NCBI GenBank assembly: GCA_016933115.1
Contig: JAFGBL010000012.1
Location: 1 to 38,478 of the forward strand
Direction of reading: 5' to 3'
Source of the DNA: Bacteroidales bacterium
GTDB lineage: Bacteria; Bacteroidota; Bacteroidia; Bacteroidales; JAADJA01
DNA length: 38,478 bases
Shown piece by piece: positions 1 through 7,179 of the stretch. Positions within the stretch are counted from its first letter, which is position 1. Each line of letters begins with the position of its first letter. The notes under the pieces are model-generated. The model worked only from the letters and a program-made list of their open reading frames with translations, made no database searches and was not told the DNA's origin. Made by a program: the position numbers and the translations under genes.

Positions 1-716
1 GATTCAGGTTACATTTTATAACGAGGGATTGCGGTTTTTTCTGAACCTGTTTTTTTATCGGCCAGGATAAAAAAGCATGGTTCCTCATATAGTCAGCCGA
101 ATCCAACATTACGGAAAAATTGATCGAACTCACGAATGAATTGTACCCCTCCATCGAATCCCATTCGAAAAACAGTTATGCCGTTTCAGGTTCGTGCAAT
201 AAACGGCCTATCGAATAACTTAGCCTGCCTGGCGATTTTTCCATGCCTGAAAATAAATGAAAACCCTGTTTCAGCTTGTCGAAGTTTTTAACTTTCAGAT
301 ATATCCGTGATTTGAACATTTCCGCTATATATTGATTTATGATTGATTGATGTCAGTAACCGAATGTATTGAATTGGTTTTGCTCACACGTACCTTTCCG
401 AATTGGGTCTGCAACTTCCTGCTGGCAGTTTTAAAAGTCTTTCTGTTTTCATTGGCAATGATGTTTTGGTTAATGTGAGAACCGGTCAAATTGCCGGCCG
501 TCAGAACTTTATTAAAGTACCACTTGAATTGATGAATATAAAACAATTTCCGAAATAAAATTGGTTAAAGAATATATGCACACTTTTCGAATGCAGATAC
601 AAAATAATTTAGAATAACAATTGGCAGGTGTTAACGGATTGTTAAAAATACAGTTGAGACAAATGTGATGGTTGCTCTGGCGAGCCTGAATGCATTTGAC
701 GGATGGTGTGATTTTG
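1..716. other. Leading gap without a convincing gene
   Basis: No frame gives a protein with a start, ribosome-binding site and recognisable family. The longest suggestive stretch is plus-strand 373-558, about 61 open codons ending in TAA, which contains GSFKSLSVFIGNDVLVNV. It has no start codon and is preceded in frame by stops, so at best it is the decayed end of an older gene. The two minus-strand open frames in 337-739 have composition and content typical of chance ORFs. The hairpin at 717-768 could have ended a plus-strand transcript that once covered this area. Confidence 0.5.
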
Positions 717-768
717 AACCTAACAGGTATCGGCGCCACGGACCAGGCTTCTATCTGTCAGGTTTTTT
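717..768 (+). terminator. Terminator-like hairpin with T tract
   Basis: AACCTAACAG (717-726) pairs with CTGTCAGGTT (755-764) with 9 of 10 positions complementary. The loop is 28 bases and contains GGCGCC, and the right arm runs into six T residues. It could terminate plus-strand transcription entering from the left. The long loop weakens the call, and the CTGTCAGGTT arm also resembles dispersed intergenic hairpins of Bacteroidota. Confidence 0.4.
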
Positions 769-869
769 GCCCGACATTGTTTCAGACTTATTTTGCCTTC
801 ATTAAACCTTTTGCTTCTTATATTATCTAAATAAACAAATTCCAAGTAAATTTAACTAACTTCGTAAAC

Positions 870-3158
870 GTGAAACGATTGCCATTACTCCATGTCTTTT
901 GCCTTATCCTGATAAGGTCCGCTTTTAATCAGGATTTTTATGACATCAATTCCATTAACACCATTGAATTGACATTTCAACAGGTAAACTGGGATTACCT
1001 GCTCGACAGCCTTTACGATGCCGGGGAAGGCCGGTTGTTGGGAGCAGCATTTATTAATGGCCAGCAGTTCGACAGTGTGGGAGTGCGATACAAGGGCAAC
1101 AGCTCTTACCAGCCCAACCTGGTGAAAAAACCCCTCAACATCAAACTCGATTATGTTATCGATGACCAGGAACTCAACGGATACGGCACTCTGAAACTTT
1201 CAAACGGGTTTAAGGACCCGAGCCTGATCAGGGAAACACTGGGTTATGAGATCGCCCGAACCTATATGCCTGCCAGCCGGGCCAACTATGCAAAGGTGTT
1301 CATTAACGACACTTACCTTGGGCTCTATACCAGTGTTCAGGATGCGGACCGATTTTTCATGCAGACCCATTTTATGTGTGACGACAATACCCGGCTGAAA
1401 GGCGAGTTAAACGGCAATATGCAGGGCATCAATGGGGTTTGGAATTACCTGGGAAGTGACTCAAGCCTTTATTTCGACCGGTATACCCTGGAATCGGATT
1501 TTGGTTGGAAGGAACTGGTTCAATTTCTCGATACGGTGAATAATTATAATGATTACCTGAAGTCGGTGCTGAACGTCGATCGCCACCTGTGGATGTTGGC
1601 TTACGACAACCTGTTGGTAAACCTGGATGCACCTATCAACATGCCGCAGAACTTTTACCTGTTCAAGGACCTGACCGGTAGGTTCAATCCCATTATGTGG
1701 GATCTGAATGAGACTTTCGGCGGTTTTGTTAATGCAGGTAACGGCCCCCCGCTGAATACTCACCAGTTGCAGCATTTCGACCCCTTTTACCGGTCAAATG
1801 ATTCTGATTATCCCATTGTCAGCAAGGTACTGAATAACCCGGTGAATAAAAGGACCTATGTGGCCCACATGAAGACCATGCTGCAGGAGCTTTTCGAGAC
1901 AGGATGGTATGAACAAAGGGCGCTGGAGATCCAGCAGATCATCAATGAAGAGGTACAAAACGATCCGAATAAACTATACACTTACCAGCAATTCCTGGAT
2001 AATATTTACAACACGGTAGGAGGAGGCCCCCCACCGCAGGGCCCCGGCATCATCGGGATCGTAGAGTTGATGGATAGCCGGTCGGATTATCTGAGTTCAT
2101 TGCCTTTGTTCCAGTTAGATGCCCCGGAGATCAGCAATGTAAGCCATTTCCCGGAGATGGTTTCACCGGGTGATGAAGTTTGGATAAATGCCACGGTGAA
2201 TACTGCAAGTGTCATTCAACTGGGTATCCGTCCTGAGACCCATAACCGTTTTATCCGGATGAATATGTTCGATGATGGGAACCATAACGATGGCGGTACA
2301 GGAGATGGTATTTATGGTATTTCCTTACCGGCCGGACCATCTGATATGGCATATTATATATTTGCGGATAATGATGAAGCAGTGTCTTTCTCTCCGGACC
2401 GTGCAGAGTATGAATTTTATTCGGTACATGTTATCGCTGATGTGGTGATCAACGAATTCATGGCGGACAATGAAACTACGGTTATAGACCAGGACGGAGA
2501 ATATGACGACTGGATTGAATTTTATAATAACTCCGGTAATCCGATCCTGATCAACGGATGGTATTTGTCGGATAATCCCGATGACCCTGACAAGTGGGCC
2601 TTTCCTGATACCCTCATCACCCCGGGGCAATACCTTATCGTTTGGGCGGATGAAGATGGAAGCCAGGAAGGTTTGCATGCCAATTTCAAGCTTTCAGCCG
2701 ACGGGGAGGTTATCCTGCTTTTGGATGCCGGTTTGAACCTGATCGATGAAGCGGCTTTTGGCCCCCAGAAAACCGATACCACTACCGGGCGGTTTCCGAA
2801 TGGGACAGGCGATTTTATTGAGATGATTCCAACTTTTAGTTCTGAAAATATCAATGTACTCGTATCGGCCAAATTGGAATTGACGGCTAATGTAGGTAAA
2901 CCTGTTTTATCTCCGAATTTTCCCAATCCGTTTCAAAATAATACAGCAATTACATTTTATTTACCACAACGACAGTATATTTCGCTGGAAATATTCGATT
3001 TATACGGTCAAAAAAAGAGGGTTATATTTGAAGGGATATTGGAAGAAGGAGATCATAAATTCGGGTTGGACGGAAGTGATTACAAACCGGGAATTTATTT
3101 TGCATATTTAAAGACTGATCAAGGGGATCAGACGATAAAGCTGATGAAAATGGATTGA
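870..3158 (+). CDS. CotH-kinase-like secreted protein with lamin-tail domain and T9SS sorting tail
   Basis: The 762-residue product starts at GTG, the only start that keeps the short signal peptide (residues 1-20, cut near FNQ). Residues about 25-410 look like the CotH kinase fold known from spore-coat proteins: RYKGNSSY near 73, FINDTYLGLY near 144, and a catalytic-type MWDLNETFG at 276-284. CotH family members phosphorylate Ser/Thr of secreted proteins; activity here is inferred. Residues about 524-640 match a lamin-tail domain (VVINEFMAD, DDWIEFYN, LINGWYLSD). The last 80 residues (SPNFPNPFQNNTAITFYL to the end) are a type IX secretion type A sorting domain, so the protein should cross the outer membrane and be surface-anchored or released. 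The gene is monocistronic, with 185 bases before the next one. Family assignment is fairly sure; the substrate is unknown. Confidence 0.85.
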   Translation: MKRLPLLHVFCLILIRSAFNQDFYDINSINTIELTFQQVNWDYLLDSLYDAGEGRLLGAAFINGQQFDSVGVRYKGNSSYQPNLVKKPLNIKLDYVIDDQELNGYGTLKLSNGFKDPSLIRETLGYEIARTYMPASRANYAKVFINDTYLGLYTSVQDADRFFMQTHFMCDDNTRLKGELNGNMQGINGVWNYLGSDSSLYFDRYTLESDFGWKELVQFLDTVNNYNDYLKSVLNVDRHLWMLAYDNLLVNLDAPINMPQNFYLFKDLTGRFNPIMWDLNETFGGFVNAGNGPPLNTHQLQHFDPFYRSNDSDYPIVSKVLNNPVNKRTYVAHMKTMLQELFETGWYEQRALEIQQIINEEVQNDPNKLYTYQQFLDNIYNTVGGGPPPQGPGIIGIVELMDSRSDYLSSLPLFQLDAPEISNVSHFPEMVSPGDEVWINATVNTASVIQLGIRPETHNRFIRMNMFDDGNHNDGGTGDGIYGISLPAGPSDMAYYIFADNDEAVSFSPDRAEYEFYSVHVIADVVINEFMADNETTVIDQDGEYDDWIEFYNNSGNPILINGWYLSDNPDDPDKWAFPDTLITPGQYLIVWADEDGSQEGLHANFKLSADGEVILLLDAGLNLIDEAAFGPQKTDTTTGRFPNGTGDFIEMIPTFSSENINVLVSAKLELTANVGKPVLSPNFPNPFQNNTAITFYLPQRQYISLEIFDLYGQKKRVIFEGILEEGDHKFGLDGSDYKPGIYFAYLKTDQGDQTIKLMKMD

Positions 3159-3213
3159 TTATTACCAAATTGTAGATCCAGAATAAAAAAGTGGTTCTAA
3201 CCTGTCACAATAC

Positions 3214-3252
3214 CGAACACCGGTTGTATCAAAACAGGACAATTGGTGTCGA
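3214..3252 (+). promoter_or_regulatory. Paired upstream dyads, probable enhancer-binding-protein sites
   Basis: Two dyads of form RGAACA-N5-TGTnnC lie here: CGAACA-CCGGT-TGTATC at 3214-3230 and AGGACA-ATTGG-TGTCGA at 3236-3252. Their centres (3222 and 3244) are 22 bp apart, two helical turns, so both sit on one DNA face. They lie roughly 85-110 bp upstream of the start expected from the sigma-54 promoter at 3304-3318, the usual position for NtrC-family activator sites. A closely matching perfect dyad is found at 16426-16442. Confidence 0.55.
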
Positions 3253-3303
3253 ATAATATATTTTGAATATCAAAAGACCCGAAAAATCAATTGATTATAC
3301 TGT

Positions 3304-3318
3304 TGGCACACGGTTTGC
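3304..3318 (+). promoter_or_regulatory. Sigma-54 (RpoN) promoter, -24/-12 type
   Basis: TGGCAC (3304-3309), five bases, then TTGC (3315-3318) matches the sigma-54 consensus TGGCAC-N5-TTGC exactly. The invariant GG and GC are separated by ten bases. The expected transcription start is near 3330, about 14 bases before the ATG at 3344. Only the permease gene can be driven from it in this orientation. No rpoN or activator gene is in the window. Confidence 0.8.
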
Positions 3319-3343
3319 CTTGAGTTGATTTCAATTCGAGGGC

Positions 3344-5737
3344 ATGCTTTTTAATTATATCATCATTGCGATCCGCAATTTCAAGAGAAATCTTTCATTT
3401 ACAGTGATCAATGTGGCCGGACTATCGGTGGCCATGGCCATTACAGCGGTTTCATTGCTGTATATCATAAATGAATTTACTTTCGACCGGTTCCATGTTA
3501 AGAAGGACCGGATCTACCGGGTGATACTGAAGAGTGAATCGGCCAGCGAAGGTAGGACCACCTCATCCATTGCTACGGCCGGGATTGGGCCATCATTGCA
3601 AGCGGAAGTTCCTGAAGTAGAGGCTATGGTGAGGTTATCAAATCCAACTGGATGTTTTTTCAGTTTTGATGGGAAAAATTTTCCTGCCCGGAATATGATG
3701 TATGTAGATTCTTCATTTTTTGAGATGTTTTCATTCAAACTGGCTGAAGGTGATCCACAAAACATTTTGACCAGGCCCTTTTCTGCAGTGCTTACACGTT
3801 CGATGGCACGAAAGATTTTTATGGATGAGTACATAGCTGTCGGTCAAATTATTATGATGGACAACAAGGATAACTTACAGGTAACCGGGATTGTTGACGA
3901 TCCTCCATTACAGTCGCACCTGCAGTTTGATGCATTGGTTTCCTTTACCAGCCTTTACCAGGATCCACAGATGTACCTCGATTGGAACGGCGGCCACAAC
4001 TATTGTACATATATCCTCCTGCATGAAAATTCAGAGATACAACAAGTAGAGAAGAGGCTTCCGCCCATCCTGGAAAAGAGTATCAATTCACTGCTGCATG
4101 AATATGGAATAGAGTGGTCATTGATGTTTCAGCCGCTTCGCGAAGTGCATATGTTTTCCAACCTGGACGCAGACATTGAAACACAGGGCAACCTGAAATT
4201 TATTTTGGTACTTTTTACCATTACGATATTTGTTATGTTTATTGCCTGCATCAACTTCATCAACCTTTCAACGGCCGCAGCCCTGAGCCGGATGAAAGAG
4301 GTGGGCGTACGACGGGTGGTGGGTGCTACCCGCAGGCAGATCATCCGGCAATTTATGACTGAAACGGTTATTTTAAGTGTGATATCATTGGTACTTGCCT
4401 TTATAATTATTGAGATTGTTCAGGCATTTTTACCTTTATTAATAAATAATGATACTTTGGTTGAGCAAATCAGGGTTTATAATTCTTCCTTCCTGCAAAT
4501 TGTCGTTGTCATGATCTTTATTCTGGTTTTTACGGATGTAGTGGCAGGATCCTACCCGGCTTTATATATCTCAAAATTCAGGGCTGCAAAAATTCTGAAA
4601 GGACATTTGGCACTTTCAAAAAGCAAGCCGGTATTCCGAAGCGTCCTGATTGTATTTCAATTTGCAGTTTCTGCCGTTCTGATCCTTTGCACACTTGTCA
4701 TCATTTCACAAATAAATTACCTGTTGAAAAAGGATCTGGGTTTTGATTCGACGGGGAAACTGGTCATCCCGTTATCAAGCGAAAAATCGTCGGCAGCTTT
4801 TCAATCCTTAAAGACGGATTTCCTAACCGTTCCCGGAGTAGTAAAAGCCGGGGCCTCATCGGAGGTTCCCGGAGCCGGATTCACCATGAACGGTTATATA
4901 CCGGAAGGATTGGATGAACCGATTATGATACATGCATTGGATGTTGATTATGATTGGCTTGCAGCCATGGGTTTGAAAATTATGGCTGGAAGAAGTTTTT
5001 CAGAGCAATCGGGAACCGACAGTAACAATTATCTGATTAACCAAACCCTGGCCAAACAACTTGGCTGGACCGATCCGGTGGGAAAAATCATTAAGCGAAG
5101 CGGACGGCATACGGTAATTGGGATTGTGGAGGATTTTCACTATTCCTCTTTGCATAAGCAGGTGGAGCCATTGCTCATCACCTTACAGCCCTGGAGGGGA
5201 TATAATTATATTACGGTCAGTTATTCTGGTTCGGATTCAAAAGAATTGATCCGTCAGTTGGAAGCCAAATGGAAGGAAATTTCTCCCTACGAAGATTTCA
5301 ATTATTTTTTCCTGGATTCATATATAAGGGAGGCTTATAACGAAGAAACAGGATTTTCAAAAATACTGGCGGCTTGTGCAGGGTTTGCACTGTTTATTGC
5401 CGGAATGGGATTGTTCGGGCTGGCAGCTTTTATCACCCGGCAAAGGAGCAGGGAAATGGCCATCCGAAAGGTCTTTGGGGCCGGAATGAACCGGATTTTT
5501 ATACTGATGTCTACCGATTTTCTCAAATGGGTTTTGATTGCCTGTTTGATTGCCATCCCGGTTGCTTACCTGGTGATGGGCAAATGGCTACAATATTTCG
5601 TCTACCACGGGGGGTTGCAGTTATGGATATTCGTTGCCACAACTGTTTTTTGTCTTTCACTGGCCCTGTTCATTGTCCTTTTCCAAATCCTCAGGATTGG
5701 CCGGCTCAATCCCATTGATTTTATACGGTATGAATAA
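3344..5737 (+). CDS. MacB/FtsX-type ABC transporter permease (first copy)
   Basis: The 797-residue protein has the double MacB-type layout: an N-terminal membrane helix (about 18-42), a periplasmic MacB_PCD domain, three helices (about 285-405), a second single helix (about 430-455), a second periplasmic domain and three C-terminal helices. The cytoplasmic coupling sequences are clear: EVGVRRVVGATRRQIIRQF after the first block and SREMAIRKVFGAGMNRIF in the second. In this family the permease couples ATP hydrolysis by a partner ATPase to movement of a periplasmic or outer-membrane substrate (lipoproteins, peptides, envelope stress factors). No ATPase gene is adjacent, so the partner must be encoded elsewhere. 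The ATG at 3344 follows GAGGGC. A sigma-54 promoter and paired dyads just upstream imply activator-controlled expression. Substrate is unknown. Confidence 0.9.
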   Translation: MLFNYIIIAIRNFKRNLSFTVINVAGLSVAMAITAVSLLYIINEFTFDRFHVKKDRIYRVILKSESASEGRTTSSIATAGIGPSLQAEVPEVEAMVRLSNPTGCFFSFDGKNFPARNMMYVDSSFFEMFSFKLAEGDPQNILTRPFSAVLTRSMARKIFMDEYIAVGQIIMMDNKDNLQVTGIVDDPPLQSHLQFDALVSFTSLYQDPQMYLDWNGGHNYCTYILLHENSEIQQVEKRLPPILEKSINSLLHEYGIEWSLMFQPLREVHMFSNLDADIETQGNLKFILVLFTITIFVMFIACINFINLSTAAALSRMKEVGVRRVVGATRRQIIRQFMTETVILSVISLVLAFIIIEIVQAFLPLLINNDTLVEQIRVYNSSFLQIVVVMIFILVFTDVVAGSYPALYISKFRAAKILKGHLALSKSKPVFRSVLIVFQFAVSAVLILCTLVIISQINYLLKKDLGFDSTGKLVIPLSSEKSSAAFQSLKTDFLTVPGVVKAGASSEVPGAGFTMNGYIPEGLDEPIMIHALDVDYDWLAAMGLKIMAGRSFSEQSGTDSNNYLINQTLAKQLGWTDPVGKIIKRSGRHTVIGIVEDFHYSSLHKQVEPLLITLQPWRGYNYITVSYSGSDSKELIRQLEAKWKEISPYEDFNYFFLDSYIREAYNEETGFSKILAACAGFALFIAGMGLFGLAAFITRQRSREMAIRKVFGAGMNRIFILMSTDFLKWVLIACLIAIPVAYLVMGKWLQYFVYHGGLQLWIFVATTVFCLSLALFIVLFQILRIGRLNPIDFIRYE

Positions 5738-5760
5738 AAAATAGAATCTTACAATTTTTT

Positions 5761-5768
5761 TAATTTTG
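5761..5768 (+). promoter_or_regulatory. Probable -7 promoter box for the ATP-cone nuclease gene
   Basis: TAATTTTG matches the Bacteroidota -7 consensus TAnnTTTG and lies 27 bases before the ATG at 5796, in the short gap after the permease gene. No clear TTG-type -33 box is visible at the usual spacing, so this rests on one element. Confidence 0.45.
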
Positions 5769-5795
5769 AAAGATCATTCATAATCAAATTTTGGG

Positions 5796-6638
5796 ATGGA
5801 GGATAAAATAATACAAGTCAGGAAGCGGTCGGGAGAAAAAGTACCTTTCAATACCGACAAGCTGAAGCTGTCGCTTGAACGATCGGGAGCGGGAGACGCG
5901 GATATTCTGAAAATAGTGGAAGCTGTACAAAATAGATTGTTCGACGGCATATCCACCCACAAGGTATATCAACTGGCTTATTCCCTTCTCAGGAAGCGTT
6001 CCAATTCTGCTGCCGGTAAGTACCGGTTGAAAAAAGCCATTTTTGACCTGGGACCAACCGGTTATCCCTTCGAAAGATTTATCGGTGAGTTACTGAAATA
6101 CCAGGGTTATGAAGTAAAGGTGGGACAGATGGTAAAGGGTCATTGCGTTGACCATGAAGTGGATGTGGTTGCCGAAAAGGAGAATAAAAAATTTATGATT
6201 GAATGTAAATTTCATCAGGATCCGGGCAGGAAGAGTGATGTGAAGGTTTCGTTGTACATCCATTCCAGGTTTATGGATATTGAGCGTCAATGGAAAAAAC
6301 AAGCCGATGAAAAAACACATTTTCACCAGGGCTGGATCGTGACCAACACCCGGTTTACAGAAGATGCTGTCCGCTATGGGAAATGTGCAGGCCTTCAACT
6401 GATCTCTTGGGATTATCCAGAACAAGGAAGTTTGAAACAGCGTATCGATATATCCCGGTTGCACCCTGTAACAGCCCTGAGCAGCCTATCTAAAAATGAA
6501 AAGCAACAAATCCTTGATATGGATATTGTGTTGTGCCGAAACCTGAATGAGGGACATCTGCTAAAGGCAAGAATCCGGCAAAACAGGTTCAAAACAATTA
6601 TGCAGGAGGTGAAAGAACTGCTTGGTGATAAAGGATAA
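5796..6638 (+). CDS. ATP-cone domain fused to an Mrr-like PD-(D/E)XK nuclease
   Basis: The 280-residue soluble protein begins with an ATP-cone (about 5-85: VRKRSGEKVPFNTDKLKLSL, then SNSAAGKYRLKKAIFDLGPTG), the nucleotide-sensing module of ribonucleotide reductases and NrdR. Residues about 90-205 form a restriction-endonuclease-like fold of the Mrr type, with E94, then D123 in HEVDVV and E136-x-K138 in MIECKF as the expected metal-binding and catalytic residues. Residues about 223-275 (ALSSLSKNEKQQILD onward) look like a helical, possibly helix-hairpin-helix, DNA-binding tail. All catalytic residues are intact, so it should be an active, nucleotide-regulated nuclease; whether its role is repair, defence or dNTP-linked control cannot be read from sequence. 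No methyltransferase or specificity subunit is near. The ATG at 5796 overlaps a GGGATGGAGG sequence. Confidence 0.8.
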   Translation: MEDKIIQVRKRSGEKVPFNTDKLKLSLERSGAGDADILKIVEAVQNRLFDGISTHKVYQLAYSLLRKRSNSAAGKYRLKKAIFDLGPTGYPFERFIGELLKYQGYEVKVGQMVKGHCVDHEVDVVAEKENKKFMIECKFHQDPGRKSDVKVSLYIHSRFMDIERQWKKQADEKTHFHQGWIVTNTRFTEDAVRYGKCAGLQLISWDYPEQGSLKQRIDISRLHPVTALSSLSKNEKQQILDMDIVLCRNLNEGHLLKARIRQNRFKTIMQEVKELLGDKG

Positions 6639-6771
6639 TTGATCAACCGTATAAATTCCAGAGATCTTCTAACCTTTACATTTTTCCTAATCAATTCAAC
6701 CACTTCAATAAAGACGACAACCCCCACAGGGTGAACCTCAATTGTATTTGATTGTTTCATTTAAAAAAGTC

Positions 6772-7176
6772 ATGTCTTCGCCATTGATCTCTTTTTTTAT
6801 TATCCTGTCGATAATGGTTTTAGCCGGGATACTGAACTATCTGTTTTCCTTTTTACAATGGTACATGGCGATAAATTCGGGAATTAAAATTTCACTGAAC
6901 CAACTGTTGATCATGCGCCGCAAAGGAATGCCTGTAAATACCATCATGGATAATCTGATCAAAGCCAGGCATTTTGGGGTAGAGGTGGAGTTGGAACAAT
7001 TATATGAGCACCATAAGAAGGGCGGAGACATTTACAACCTGATCGACGGTTTGGTAAAAGCCAAAAAATATGGACTGGAAGTTACACTGGAGAGGGCTCA
7101 AAAAGCGGATCTCCAAAAAATAAAGATCAGCGATGCGGTTGAACAGATTGCCGAAGAGCGGGGGTTGAAACGTTAG
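6772..7176 (+). CDS. Short membrane protein matching only the N-terminal part of flotillin-like FloA
   Basis: I place the start at ATG 6772 (134 residues); an in-frame TTG at 6742 would add ten residues but gives a less typical start. Residues about 6-30 form one membrane helix (ISFFIILSIMVLAGILNYLF). The rest resembles the first ~110 residues of FloA (UPF0365): IKISLNQLLIMRRKGMPVNT, NLIKARHFGVEVELEQLYEHH, GGDIYNLIDGLVKAKKYGLE and LERAQKADL correspond to the FloA segments around RxxRRVxPxxIVNPLIKA and GGNVDRVVNALIAA. FloA is normally about 330 residues and carries an SPFH domain plus a coiled coil; both are absent here. The stop is followed after three bases by the convergent gene, so the short length is not explained by a nearby frameshift. 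The function is unknown. It may be co-transcribed with the nuclease gene 133 bases upstream. Confidence 0.65.
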   Translation: MSSPLISFFIILSIMVLAGILNYLFSFLQWYMAINSGIKISLNQLLIMRRKGMPVNTIMDNLIKARHFGVEVELEQLYEHHKKGGDIYNLIDGLVKAKKYGLEVTLERAQKADLQKIKISDAVEQIAEERGLKR

Positions 7177-7179
7177 CTT

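Noticed and set aside
337-739. Two overlapping minus-strand open frames in the leading gap
   Set aside because: No start context or family, composition like chance ORFs, and partial overlap with each other.
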